Origin: Hyphomicrobium sp.
GTDB lineage: Bacteria; Pseudomonadota; Alphaproteobacteria; Rhizobiales; Hyphomicrobiaceae
Direction of reading: 5' to 3'
DNA length: 64,000 nucleotides
NCBI GenBank assembly: GCA_030148425.1
Contig: JASBTM010000006.1
Span: 88,139-152,138, forward strand
Below the pieces are notes generated by a model, which saw only the letters and a list, made by a program, of their open reading frames with translations, searched no databases and was not told the origin of the DNA. Below are positions 54,706 through 63,756 of the stretch, in pieces; position 1 is the first letter of the stretch; each line of letters starts with the position of its first letter. The translations under genes and the position numbers were made by a program.

Positions 54706-54972
54706 ATGGCCTTGACGATTGCCAGCGATAACTCCGGGGCTAACCTCTCGGCTTATCCGAGCCCGCTTCGGGCGCGCCAGACTGCGCCTGTAACCACGAC
54801 GATCAATCAGGGTGCGAATGGCGAGGGGCGAAAAATCGCGGTCACCGAGATTATCAATCCGGCGCGCGAGAGCATTGCCGCGCTGCTGGGAGAGACGAAC
54901 CTCGACCTCACCGCGCCGCCCGAGCGCGCAATGTCGGTCAAAGCGGCGCGCGCCGCATTCAGCGCATTCTAA
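54706..54972 (+). CDS. Hypothetical protein
   Basis: 88-aa protein without signal or membrane segments. It has a Thr/Ala/Asn-rich head (MALTIASDNSGANLSAYPSP) and an amphipathic middle (AVTEIINPARESIAALLGET). No family recognised. GGAG lies 11 nt before the ATG at 54706, and an ATG at 54691 is in frame. Codon use looks coding but support is modest. Confidence 0.5.
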   Translation: MALTIASDNSGANLSAYPSPLRARQTAPVTTTINQGANGEGRKIAVTEIINPARESIAALLGETNLDLTAPPERAMSVKAARAAFSAF

Positions 54973-54996
54973 TCAGCGAGGGAGGCGCCGCCGCGA

Positions 54997-56361
54997 TCAG
55001 CCCGCGACAGCGGCTTTCTCGGCGGAGCGAAGCCCGAGCCATCTGCTGAGTTGGGGCACGCGGCGTAGAACGAGCACCTCGAGAAGCAGCATCAACACGA
55101 GCGTCAATCCGAACATCGGCATATAAATCGCCAGTGCGAGGACCGAGGCGATCAGGATCGCGCCCGTCTGAGGCCTCTGCAACGCCATCGGCGCGCCAAG
55201 CGCACCTTCCGGCCGTCGTTTCCACCACATCACGACGCCCGAAACAGACAGGACAACCAGGAACAGCGCGGTCAGCGTGCCGATGATCTGGTTGGCGAGC
55301 CCGAACAGCATGCCTTCATGCGCGGCGACGCCATAGCCGATCGTCTGATCGATCCAATGACGGTCGGAGAAGTTCTTGCGGTCGACGATGTCTCCGGTTT
55401 CGCCGTTGATCTTGAGATCAGCGCGCAACGGCCGGTTGGCGGCTTCCGATGCGATGGACCAGGGTCCGCCGTCCTTCTTCGGTGGCGAGATCGCGACGGG
55501 CGGGGCCAGCGCCAGCGGGCTGACTGTTTCGATGACGCGCGCAAGTTCACCCGAGCGGATCGCGGGCGCTGCGCCACGAGGCGCCATGTGCATCGCGTGT
55601 TCCGGCGGCATGGACATGTCCATCGGCGCTGCCGCTTCCTTTTGCGGTTTCCCGCCGATGGTCCAGTCGACCGCGCCGCGCGCCGTGCCGGTGAGCTGGC
55701 GAATTTCCGTGAGATAGGTACCCCAGCCCTTCGCCCACGGCAGGCCGGTCAAAATCAGGATGAGCGCAAAGAGCGAAACCCAGAGCCCAGCAGTCGCGTG
55801 GATGTCGCGCCAGAACATGCGCCCGCCGCGGAACAAGCGCGGGTAGAGTACGCCGCCGAGGCCAGAGCGACCGCGCGGCCACCAGAGATAGATGCCGGTC
55901 AGCAGCATCACGATGGTCCAGCACGCTGCGATCTCGACGAGATAGCTTCCCAGCGCACCGGCCAGCAGCTCGCCGTGAAGGTGGAAGATCACGCGGAATA
56001 GCCGCTGCTCTTCCTGCGCGACATTCAGCACCTGAAGTGAGCGCGGATCGAGATACACGCGCGAAACGTCGTCGCCCTTGCCGACGAGAATGCGCACTGC
56101 TTCCGACGGTGATTGGGGAAGGAGGTATCGGCGCAACTGCGATCCGGGAACCGCTGCGAGCGCCGCTGCAACCTGTGCGTCGGGAGAAGCGAGCGCACCC
56201 TGGGTCGAAAGCGTGTCGTATGGGCGGTCGAGCCAAGCCTCGATCTGCGGGCGCCACAGGTACATCGCGCCCGTACAGGACAGCCAAATGACGAACGGCA
56301 CACAAAAAAGGCCAGCATAAAAATGCCAGCGCCAGACCGCGTTATACCACCGGGAGTTCAT
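54997..56361 (-). CDS. PepSY-associated membrane protein
   Basis: 454-aa inner-membrane protein of the PepSY-TM (DUF337-like) family, with four helices. The first is near residues 10-30 (HFYAGLFCVPFVIWLSCTG), with His/Arg motifs flanking them. Two periplasmic PepSY-like stretches (about 60-130 and 265-340) and a Met/His-rich loop (PMDMSMPPEHAMHMAPRG) follow. The last helices are near 370-430. Members commonly accompany TonB receptors in ferric uptake as siderophore reductases; the Met/His loop could bind copper or iron. No receptor is adjacent. Confidence 0.88.
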   Translation of the reverse strand: MNSRWYNAVWRWHFYAGLFCVPFVIWLSCTGAMYLWRPQIEAWLDRPYDTLSTQGALASPDAQVAAALAAVPGSQLRRYLLPQSPSEAVRILVGKGDDVSRVYLDPRSLQVLNVAQEEQRLFRVIFHLHGELLAGALGSYLVEIAACWTIVMLLTGIYLWWPRGRSGLGGVLYPRLFRGGRMFWRDIHATAGLWVSLFALILILTGLPWAKGWGTYLTEIRQLTGTARGAVDWTIGGKPQKEAAAPMDMSMPPEHAMHMAPRGAAPAIRSGELARVIETVSPLALAPPVAISPPKKDGGPWSIASEAANRPLRADLKINGETGDIVDRKNFSDRHWIDQTIGYGVAAHEGMLFGLANQIIGTLTALFLVVLSVSGVVMWWKRRPEGALGAPMALQRPQTGAILIASVLALAIYMPMFGLTLVLMLLLEVLVLRRVPQLSRWLGLRSAEKAAVAG

Positions 56362-56493
56362 ATCGGGAATTCATCGCATTTTGACGATAGGGAGGAGCTC
56401 GTGCGGCCCTCATAGCGAGGATCGGCGCGCGTGCCTATACCGCAATGAGCGGTTGCGATGTATCCGATATGGCTGGCGTTCGGCAAATCTGCG

Positions 56494-56988
56494 TCAGGTC
56501 AGCTCGGGGCGCGTCAGAGCCACGATGAATAAGGCGCTTGCGAGCGTCGACGCCAGCGTTCGCACATGGTTCCACCGCGTCCATTCGTCGAGGTAGCGCC
56601 GCCATAGCGCCGAAGCTTCCGGACCCGACGGATCGACCGCCGCTAGCGCGTCATTCAGGGGCACATTAAAAACCATCGTGATGACAAACATGCCGATGAC
56701 ATAGACAAGCGCGCCGGTTAAAGCGGCGACCGTCCCCGCATGTCCCCAGTTCAGAATAACGACAACGGCCAGCACCACGCTCGCAAGCGTGGTCCCGAGA
56801 AAGAGAGGCATGAAAAGCGAGCGAACGATATCGATGTTGATGGCGTTCATCGCCGCAACGCCGGAGGCCTGGTCGATCCGGCCAAGAGACGTCATCACGA
56901 AGGCCGAGAAGGCAAAATAGAGCCCGGCCATCAAACCGCAGCCGATTGCCAAGAACCACAGCAGGACCATTGTCATCAGTTGGAGCAT
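56494..56988 (-). CDS. DUF1772 family membrane protein
   Basis: 164-aa DUF1772 (anthrone-oxygenase-like) protein with four helices: GCGLMAGLYFAFSAFVM near residue 17, then NAINIDIVRSLFMPLF and MVFNVPLNDALA. The terminal WTRWNHVRTLASTLASALF is family-typical. Function in this organism unknown. Confidence 0.9.
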   Translation of the reverse strand: MLQLMTMVLLWFLAIGCGLMAGLYFAFSAFVMTSLGRIDQASGVAAMNAINIDIVRSLFMPLFLGTTLASVVLAVVVILNWGHAGTVAALTGALVYVIGMFVITMVFNVPLNDALAAVDPSGPEASALWRRYLDEWTRWNHVRTLASTLASALFIVALTRPELT

Positions 56989-57178
56989 GAAGAACGCCCC
57001 TCACGTACTGTCCGCGATGTTTCGCACCTGTTCGAACCTGATAGCACGGCGCCCGATCGATCGCGACGCCAAAGCTTGGTTCCGGGTCTTTGACGGCCTC
57101 CCGGGTTGCCGTATTGGGAAAGGGAAATTCGTCAGTGCGCTCGTCAAGAAGCGCCGTCTACAGGGAGGGCATGCCGGA

Positions 57179-57508
57179 ATGAGGGTTCTGATCGTTCCTC
57201 TCCTCGGGTTAAGCGTTTCGGCCTGCGCCGGGAACGATGTCGGATCATCGGGCTTCAGCGACACCAAGCCGATAACTGTTCAAAGGTCTCGGTCCCCCGA
57301 GGCTGCCGACTACGACTTTCTCGTCACGATCCAAAATACCAAAGGCCAGGGTTACAATCCTGACGATCAGGCAGCGCGAGATCGCGTTGCGCTCGCCGCG
57401 CTCAAGGATCAGTGCGAGGCGCCGCAGATCGTCAAGGAAACCGTCAGCGATAATGCGGCTTTATTCGGCGGCGCGTCGCGGACTTACGAAATTCACGTGA
57501 AGTGTTGA
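57179..57508 (+). CDS. Putative small lipoprotein
   Basis: 109-aa protein with a lipobox-like signal (MRVLIVPLLGLSVSACAGND, Cys near residue 16). The mature part is helical with two more Cys (LKDQCEAPQI and the penultimate VKC). No family recognised. The start at 57179 is preferred because it gives the lipoprotein signal. Confidence 0.65.
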   Translation: MRVLIVPLLGLSVSACAGNDVGSSGFSDTKPITVQRSRSPEAADYDFLVTIQNTKGQGYNPDDQAARDRVALAALKDQCEAPQIVKETVSDNAALFGGASRTYEIHVKC

Positions 57509-57656
57509 TGCGCGTGGCTCCCGGGCGGTAAGCGGCCCGCCAGCAGGCGCGAAAGAACGCCGTTATTTTTTCCGGTGTCATCATGCGCACGACCGGCTGC
57601 TGTATTATGATGTAGTCGGACGATAACTGCAGATCAGCGCGATTGAGGGCTACGCA

Positions 57657-58355
57657 ATGCGCCGTATGGCAGCCAACGCCTTGGGGTTGAGCATCCTCGC
57701 GTTTTTGTCGTCGGCGGTCGCTCAGGAGCTTCCGGCAAAACGGCTTTCCAACGAGCAAATCGCTGAAATTCTGGCGACAATAACCAAGCGTGCCGAGACA
57801 AAACCTACGCCTCTGTGCGGCCTGACCGGATCGGCGACATCGTGCCGGCTTTTCGCATTGCCGGATACCTCGGCGACCGGAACCTCTCCGCTGCTCCGGA
57901 ATGCCGATCCGTTCCTTGTCAAACGAAACGGGGCAACGGTTGCGGCGGCGCCTCTCGTTCCTCCAGCTCCGGTGACGGTCGCCTGCCCGAAGGACGAACG
58001 CTTCCATACCTGCAAACTCGTCGACAGCTTGACGGACTTGGGGCCCGGACAGATCGGCGCCACGCTCTACCTCGGAGGCAGCCGCTCGGCTGAGCTAAGC
58101 AAGCGCGCGTCTGCGGGCTTGCTGACCTCCACGGAGGTGAAGGGATTGCTCAGCGAAAAGACGATCGGTCTTTTGCCGCGAGCCGTCGAGACGTCCGCCG
58201 CCGATCGGGCCGTCGGAATTCTAGCGCGGTCCGGCATTGCGAAGGCTGGGCGCGGCGCGGCTGTCGTCGGCGTCGCGTTGATGACGTATGCGGCGTACGA
58301 ATACTTTTTCGGAGACGACAAGAAACCCGACGATCAGGCCGAGCCCAAGAAATAG
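57657..58355 (+). CDS. Exported hypothetical protein with C-terminal membrane helix
   Basis: 232-aa protein: signal peptide (MRRMAANALGLSILAFLSSA, cleavage near VAQ), a polar region with four Cys (PLCGLTGSATSCRLF, VACPKDERFHTCKLV), an amphipathic middle, and a C-terminal hydrophobic segment GRGAAVVGVALMTYAAYEYF with a charged tail. No family recognised. Confidence 0.65.
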   Translation: MRRMAANALGLSILAFLSSAVAQELPAKRLSNEQIAEILATITKRAETKPTPLCGLTGSATSCRLFALPDTSATGTSPLLRNADPFLVKRNGATVAAAPLVPPAPVTVACPKDERFHTCKLVDSLTDLGPGQIGATLYLGGSRSAELSKRASAGLLTSTEVKGLLSEKTIGLLPRAVETSAADRAVGILARSGIAKAGRGAAVVGVALMTYAAYEYFFGDDKKPDDQAEPKK

Positions 58356-58489
58356 CGAGCCGTGCGAGCGAAACTTTCCGCGATCACCATGCCATCGCGA
58401 TCGTATGGCGAGTGCGTATGCGGCCTTCCCATTGACCTCGCGCCAGCGGAAACGTAGCAGGAGATCAGGCAAGTAGTGTGGAGATGGCA

Positions 58490-58858
58490 ATGTCCGACGT
58501 CTGGACCTCCTATGTGGCGACGGTGACGTATCAAGGCGAGACGAGAACGCTGCCGGTGCAGGCGTTGAGCGTGCACGAAGTTTCAGACAACGCCCGCGTC
58601 ATGGCGGGATTTGAATTCGGCTGGAACCCGGCAGACGTCGGCGTCACTGGATACGAGGCGGATCCCGACGGCAAAATTGCAAGCCCGCATGTCCATACGT
58701 TCGAAGTTCACGTCCGTCCGGAAGGCGGCCAGCCCGAAGTGTTTCGCCTGAAGGCGCGGGATGCCGAAAGTGCGGAAGGGCTCGCAGTGCTTCACTCCGC
58801 CGACCGGCTTGGGATCGATGCGCGCGCCGTCGATGTCCTCAGCGTCTCGCAGGTGTGA
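58490..58858 (+). CDS. Hypothetical cytosolic protein
   Basis: 122-aa protein with mixed alpha/beta character: VWTSYVATVTYQGETRTLPV, then TFEVHVRPEGGQPEVFRLKA. No membrane segments. GGAG lies 9 nt upstream of the ATG at 58490, and further in-frame starts at 58478/58484 are weaker. No family recognised. Confidence 0.65.
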   Translation: MSDVWTSYVATVTYQGETRTLPVQALSVHEVSDNARVMAGFEFGWNPADVGVTGYEADPDGKIASPHVHTFEVHVRPEGGQPEVFRLKARDAESAEGLAVLHSADRLGIDARAVDVLSVSQV

Positions 58859-58946
58859 ATCGCGCGACTTCAACTCAACGCCTAAAGTGCCGGAACTTTC
58901 ATCGGGTTTCGCATGAGCATAGATTGATGTTCACGCTTGGCTCGTA

Positions 58947-59621
58947 TCAAGCAAAGGCAGCCGTCGTCACCGCACCGAAATGACAGGCAGTTGCGGCCAG
59001 TACGAAGGCGTGCCAGACGGCGTTCTGATACTTGAGGCCTCGCCATAGGTGGAAAACCACGCCGGCCGAATAGAGCACCCCACCGACCACAAGCAGGACC
59101 AGCGCTGCTGTCGGCACCGCTTCGGAAAGCGGACGATACGCAAGCAATCCCACCCACCCCAGGGAAAGGTAGATCGCGATATCGATCCCCTTCCAGTGCA
59201 CCTTGAGAAGCTTTCCAGCGGCCGCCACCAGTGCAACGGCCCAGACGAAACTCAGGAGCAGATATCCGGTAAGTCCGCCCATGATAACTGCAAACGGCGT
59301 GTAGGTGCCCGCAATCTTTACGAAGATGGCAGCGTGATCGAGGCGCCGGAGCAAGGCATCCCACTTCGGTGAGCGATTCAAATTGTAAGCCGCTGAGCAA
59401 CTAAACATTGCCAACATGGCGGCGCCGTAAATTCCAAGGCTCACAATAATCGACAACGGTTGTAGCAATATCGCCGACACCATCATCGCAACGACAGCGA
59501 TGCAGCCCATGGAAACGCCGACGACGTGCAGAACCCCGTCCGCGATGCGCTCTTCACGACTATAGACGGCGAACTTCAAGGCGTGAGACCGGTTCTGGAA
59601 ATACTGATGCAGCCATCCCAA
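58947..59621 (-). CDS. Hemolysin III (PAQR/YqfA) family protein
   Basis: 224-aa seven-helix membrane protein of the hemolysin III/PAQR group. Its motifs include EERIADGVLHVVG in helix 1, SAAYNLNRSPKWDALLRRLDHAAIF, and GGVLYSAGVVFHLWRG with the final WHAFVLAATACHF (His metal ligands). Function in bacteria unclear; the 'hemolysin' name is historical. Confidence 0.92.
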   Translation of the reverse strand: MGWLHQYFQNRSHALKFAVYSREERIADGVLHVVGVSMGCIAVVAMMVSAILLQPLSIIVSLGIYGAAMLAMFSCSAAYNLNRSPKWDALLRRLDHAAIFVKIAGTYTPFAVIMGGLTGYLLLSFVWAVALVAAAGKLLKVHWKGIDIAIYLSLGWVGLLAYRPLSEAVPTAALVLLVVGGVLYSAGVVFHLWRGLKYQNAVWHAFVLAATACHFGAVTTAAFA

Positions 59622-59802
59622 GCGGATGCGAGCAAGTTATGGCCGCGGAGATGATGGTTGCACCACTGGTCCCATCCTGCAACCGATCTGTCGCGCTAGC
59701 CTCTCAAAGCCTTCCGTTGCGCCAGGAATATTGCGCAACAATGCTAGCGTACGGTTTGCGGTGGTGCGTAATGTTCATTTTCCGGCGCAGCCACGTCAGC
59801 AT

Positions 59803-61041
59803 CTATACGTGCTCAGATATGAGCTGCCTGCGGGCTGGTCTCACCAATAGAAGAAGAACGCCCGCGATCAGGATGAGGGCACTCGCGAATTGGAACATGG
59901 CACTAAATGGGATGTTCTGCTCTTTGAGCCTGCCGCCGACATAAGTCATGATCCCGCCAGCTGTCGTTCCGACAAAATTTAGCAGCCCATAGGCCATCGC
60001 CCGGCAACGCGGATCCACGACCGTGCATGTCGCAGGCATCAAATTGGCGTCGAGAAAGCCTTGCGACATGCCAGTAATCAGCACGCACGCGAGAATGACA
60101 GGAATGGAATTCGCAGTGCCGAGCAGGAAGAGAAAAGGCGCGGCGACCAAAAAACCGATAGCAGGAACAAGAGCGCGGGCTCGTAACTCCCGCGCGGCCC
60201 ACCAATCCGAAAGATTGCTGGCAATGAGCATCCCTACAAATGCCGCGCCGTTGAAGGTCATCGGTCCGTAAACCGGCGCCAATGCCGAAGTCACGCCCAG
60301 TTCAACGCGAAAAAATTCGGTAAGCCAATTGCGTACGGGCCAATAGGCGGCGCCGTTGAGCAGGTTCATCAACAGCAGCAAAAGAAATCCTTGCGCCGAC
60401 AGAAGAGACCAAAGCGTGGCCCCACTGGCGAATGAAGGCGCCGCATCTTCTTGGGAATAGGGATCAGCGTCTTCCTTTTTCTGCGGAAATAGGACCAAGA
60501 GGACGAGCGCATAGGCGACGCCGAGTGCCCCCATGACGAGGAAGACAGTGCGCCAGCCGAAAAGTTCGGCCGTGACCCCGCCCAGCCCGCCGAGAATCGA
60601 GCCGACATAGACACCGCTCAGATGGAGTCCCGTGGCGCGGCTGCGTGTTGGCCCTCGGTGAAAATCAACGATGAGCGAAACGGCGGCCGGCATATAGAAG
60701 GCTTCGCTGATGCCCAGCGTCGCCCTCGCCAACAACATCCCTTCGAACGACGTCACGATGCCGCTGAGAAACGTCGCTGCCGACCAGATGAGAAGGCTGG
60801 CCATGATGATGGGCCGCTTTCCCACACGGTCTGCGATATAGCCCGCGATTGGCGAACAAACACCGTAGACCCATAGAAATACGGAAGACAGCAGTCCGAA
60901 TTTCTCATCTCCAATTTGGAGGTCAGCTTTAATCATCCCCGGCATCGCGACGACAAGCTGCCGATCGAGATAATTGAGCAGGCAGACAACCCACAGCACG
61001 CCGACAATCGTCCAGGCCGCACGGTTCGTCCGAAGAGTCAT
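59803..61041 (-). CDS. MFS transporter, ACS-like
   Basis: 412-aa 12-helix major facilitator of the anion:cation symporter-like group. It has LLNYLDRQLVVAMPGMI in helix 1, GYIADRVGKRPIIM in loop 2-3, and GISEAFYMPAAVSLIVDFHR. Typical substrates are organic anions such as glucarate or phthalate, but none can be assigned. The ATG at 61041 gives a normal N-terminus. Divergent from the surface-signalling module. Confidence 0.9.
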   Translation of the reverse strand: MTLRTNRAAWTIVGVLWVVCLLNYLDRQLVVAMPGMIKADLQIGDEKFGLLSSVFLWVYGVCSPIAGYIADRVGKRPIIMASLLIWSAATFLSGIVTSFEGMLLARATLGISEAFYMPAAVSLIVDFHRGPTRSRATGLHLSGVYVGSILGGLGGVTAELFGWRTVFLVMGALGVAYALVLLVLFPQKKEDADPYSQEDAAPSFASGATLWSLLSAQGFLLLLLMNLLNGAAYWPVRNWLTEFFRVELGVTSALAPVYGPMTFNGAAFVGMLIASNLSDWWAARELRARALVPAIGFLVAAPFLFLLGTANSIPVILACVLITGMSQGFLDANLMPATCTVVDPRCRAMAYGLLNFVGTTAGGIMTYVGGRLKEQNIPFSAMFQFASALILIAGVLLLLVRPARRQLISEHV

Positions 61042-61183
61042 GTCCCCACCAGTTTTAGCGCAGCTGTCCCCGCGTGCTGCGCTATAAATTTTGCACTGCA
61101 CGTCGCCGCTGGTTTACCCGACAATTGCATGCTGTCGTGAAACCGTCATCCCGCAACAATAATGGTGGGAGCAACTGGGGGAC

Positions 61184-61984
61184 GTGCTGGGGGCTGCGCT
61201 GGTTTCGTGGGGTAGCGCACTGCAGACTCGTTATGTGTGGTGCGCGGTGAGCGAAATTCTGCTGTGCCAAGGCGAGAAGCCTGCATACGCTTTTCTTCTG
61301 TTGGTTGCGTCTGCTGTTACATTCTTCTGTGCCGTTGGCGCGGTTCGCGGCGACGACGTTCTGAATAGTGCGACCCGCGCGAATCCCATTGTCGAAACCT
61401 ATTTTGACATCCCCTCGAACCCCCTCGGCGAGGCTTTGTCAGCGTTCTCGGCGGCGACAGGCTTGCAGCTGTTTTACGAAACCGACTTGGTTGCGGGACG
61501 CTCTTCTTCTTCGGTTCGTGGAAGCTACAAGGCTGAGCAAGCGCTGAAGCTTCTGCTCGGGGACAGCGGCGTCACAGCAAAATCGTTCGACGCCGGAACC
61601 CTGACATTGTTTCCCAAGTCTGGCGATCAAGGCGATGACTTGAGCGCACCGAAGGCGCTGGCGGCGAGGTTTCTTCCCTATTTTGCTTCCTTGCAGCGTG
61701 CTTTGAGGCTCGCGCTGTGCCGATCGCCCAAGATCCACATCGATAGCGCCGAGGTTCGCGTCCGACTATGGATCGCCGCATCGGGAGCGGTGGCGAACGC
61801 GGAAGTGCTTTCTTCGAGCGAGCATCAACAGTCTTATCTGCAGGCCCTGCGCGCGATGTCCATCGAAGAGCCGCCGCCCCAGGGTATGCCCCAGCCCGTC
61901 ACGCTTCTGCTGATGGCACGGAATTCACAAGAGGCCGCGGAATGTCCGCGAGCTGGCCGTAGCATAACGGGACCACTCCAATGA
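61184..61984 (+). CDS. STN-domain and TonB-C-like hybrid regulator protein
   Basis: Up to 266-aa protein. After a hydrophobic segment near residues 34-55, a secretin/TonB N-terminal (STN) short domain follows (ETYFDIPSNPLGEALSAFSA, then YKAEQALKLLLGDSGVTA). The C-terminal half (about 155-250) resembles TonB-C: VRVRLWIAASGAVANAEVLS and MSIEEPPPQGMPQPV. Normally STN and TonB-C sit in separate proteins. The start is uncertain (GTG at 61184; GTGs at 61235 and 61247 possible). Its stop overlaps the sigma-factor ATG by 4 nt. Confidence 0.78.
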   Translation: MLGAALVSWGSALQTRYVWCAVSEILLCQGEKPAYAFLLLVASAVTFFCAVGAVRGDDVLNSATRANPIVETYFDIPSNPLGEALSAFSAATGLQLFYETDLVAGRSSSSVRGSYKAEQALKLLLGDSGVTAKSFDAGTLTLFPKSGDQGDDLSAPKALAARFLPYFASLQRALRLALCRSPKIHIDSAEVRVRLWIAASGAVANAEVLSSSEHQQSYLQALRAMSIEEPPPQGMPQPVTLLLMARNSQEAAECPRAGRSITGPLQ

Positions 61985-62589
61985 GTGATGCTGCCGGCTC
62001 CGCCATCTTGCGCGAATTTTTGATCGGGCAATATGAGGATCTCAAAGGTCATTTGACGCGTCGCCTCGGATCCGAGGACCTCGCGCGAGAAGCCTTGCAG
62101 GAAACTTATCTGCAACTTAAGCAGTCGGATACGGCGAGAGTCGTTAAGCGGCCCAAAGAATATCTCTTGGTGATCGCGACGAATATTGCGCGCATGAGTT
62201 TTCGCAGGGAGAGGCGCTGGAGCAGCCTTGAAGCGATCGAAAATTCGATTGGCCTAGTGGATGATGCGCCGAATCCTCTTCAAATCACCGAAGCGCGTGA
62301 GGAGATTGAGGCTCTGCAACGGGCTTTCGATAGCTTGACACCCCGACGACAGCGAATTTTGTTTGCTGCGCGTGTTGAGGGCAAACAACTCCGCGAGATT
62401 GCCGCCGAACTTGGCGTCTCTCAGCGTCTAGCGGAAAAGGAACTGAGTGCTGCTCTGAAGTCCTGTGGCGCCAGCATTGGGCGGCATCCCGTGCAACGTT
62501 CTGGTTCGCAGCAACAGCAAGCATCGCTATCGGCAGTCGATGCGCACTCGACAAGTCATGCTGCTAAACCGGACAGCGTTTCGGAATAA
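61981..62589 (+). CDS. ECF sigma factor, FecI-like
   Basis: 202-aa extracytoplasmic-function sigma factor. Region 2 is near residues 15-75 (EDLAREALQETYLQLK, then EYLLVIATNIARMSFRRERR). Region 4 is near 110-155 (SLTPRRQRILFAARVEGKQL and IAAELGVSQRLAEKEL). It overlaps the STN protein by ATGA and is followed 2 nt later by the FecR gene, forming a surface-signalling operon. Confidence 0.92.
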   Translation: MSDAAGSAILREFLIGQYEDLKGHLTRRLGSEDLAREALQETYLQLKQSDTARVVKRPKEYLLVIATNIARMSFRRERRWSSLEAIENSIGLVDDAPNPLQITEAREEIEALQRAFDSLTPRRQRILFAARVEGKQLREIAAELGVSQRLAEKELSAALKSCGASIGRHPVQRSGSQQQQASLSAVDAHSTSHAAKPDSVSE

Positions 62590-62591
62590 GA

Positions 62592-63608
62592 ATGGAACAG
62601 CCCGTAACAGGTAAGGCCGAAGCAGAAGGTGCCATCCCTGAGGCAATCCGGGGCGAGGCTTATGATTGGGTAGCTCGCTTGATTGCCGGACAAGTTGGAC
62701 CGGACGATCTAAAGGCGCTCAAAGCGTGGCTCGGACAAAGCTCTGTACATGCTCAAGCCTACCGCGAGGCGCGACGCGTGTGGGATGCTCTTGGGCCGGT
62801 CGCCAGTGCAAGCATGTCTCGGCGGTCCAACGAAGAGGCGGTCGGCCACCCTGGTTTTCCGCTGGGCCTGCACTCATCTTCGCGCCGGCTCGGCCGACGA
62901 GCATTCCTCGGTGGTGCCTTGGCGGCATCGGCTGCCTATCTCATCGTCCGGCCGCCAATGGATCTATGGCCCTCCTACACTGAGCTATCGGCGGATTACC
63001 GAACCGGTACGGGCGAGCAGCGACAGATAAGCGTCGCACAAAATGTATCGCTCGACCTCAACACGCAAACAAGTGTCGCTATTCGATCGCAGACACCGCA
63101 ATCGCTGCAGTTGGAGCTGATTTCCGGGGAGGCGTTTATCTCGACCGGGCTCACTCCTACTCACGTGAAGGTGTTTGCCGGAGAAGGGTCGATAACGTCC
63201 GATGAGGCGAACTTCAATCTTCGGCGGAAAGACGCTAGCGTTTCTATTTGCTGCCTGACGGGAGCGCTCAAGGTCGGATGGCAGAACATGTCCGAGACCT
63301 TGGTTGCCGGGCAGCAAGTGAGCTACAATGACGTCGGTATGGGACCGGTGGTGGCCGCCGGTGCCGAGGCGGCGACGGCCTGGAAACAGGGCTTGCTCAT
63401 TTTTGATGCCACGCCGGTTTCTCAAGTGGTCGAGGAAGTCAATCGCTACCGGGGTGGCCGCATTCTTCTCATGAATGATGATATCGGCCGCCGTCAGTTA
63501 AGCGCACGGCTCCGGATCACGGAAGTCGATAAGGTCGTGAATCAAATCGTTCACATATTCGGGGCCAAGGCCACGACTCTACCGGGCGGCATCGTCATTT
63601 TAAGCTGA
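62592..63608 (+). CDS. FecR-family anti-sigma/sigma regulator
   Basis: 338-aa FecR-like membrane regulator. A cytosolic DUF4880-like head (AYDWVARLIAGQVGPDDLKA at about 24-43) is followed by one membrane segment (about 105-119) preceded by a twin-Arg (RRAFLGG at 102-108). The periplasmic FecR domain (about 125-250) and a C-terminal STN-like stretch (GRRQLSARLRITEVDKVVNQ) follow. It transmits a surface signal to the ECF sigma factor just upstream. Confidence 0.93.
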   Translation: MEQPVTGKAEAEGAIPEAIRGEAYDWVARLIAGQVGPDDLKALKAWLGQSSVHAQAYREARRVWDALGPVASASMSRRSNEEAVGHPGFPLGLHSSSRRLGRRAFLGGALAASAAYLIVRPPMDLWPSYTELSADYRTGTGEQRQISVAQNVSLDLNTQTSVAIRSQTPQSLQLELISGEAFISTGLTPTHVKVFAGEGSITSDEANFNLRRKDASVSICCLTGALKVGWQNMSETLVAGQQVSYNDVGMGPVVAAGAEAATAWKQGLLIFDATPVSQVVEEVNRYRGGRILLMNDDIGRRQLSARLRITEVDKVVNQIVHIFGAKATTLPGGIVILS

Positions 63609-63756
63609 ACGCCTCGCAACCCACGCCGCTGACCGCGACAATTTGAAAGGTCGTCGAGAAAGTTGTGCGGTTGAGTGCCTCGCCAATCATCCCAAGGGCA
63701 ATGACCGAATTGGCGGCCGCATTCCGTGCGTGCTCCGCCCAGCGGATGGATCGTCC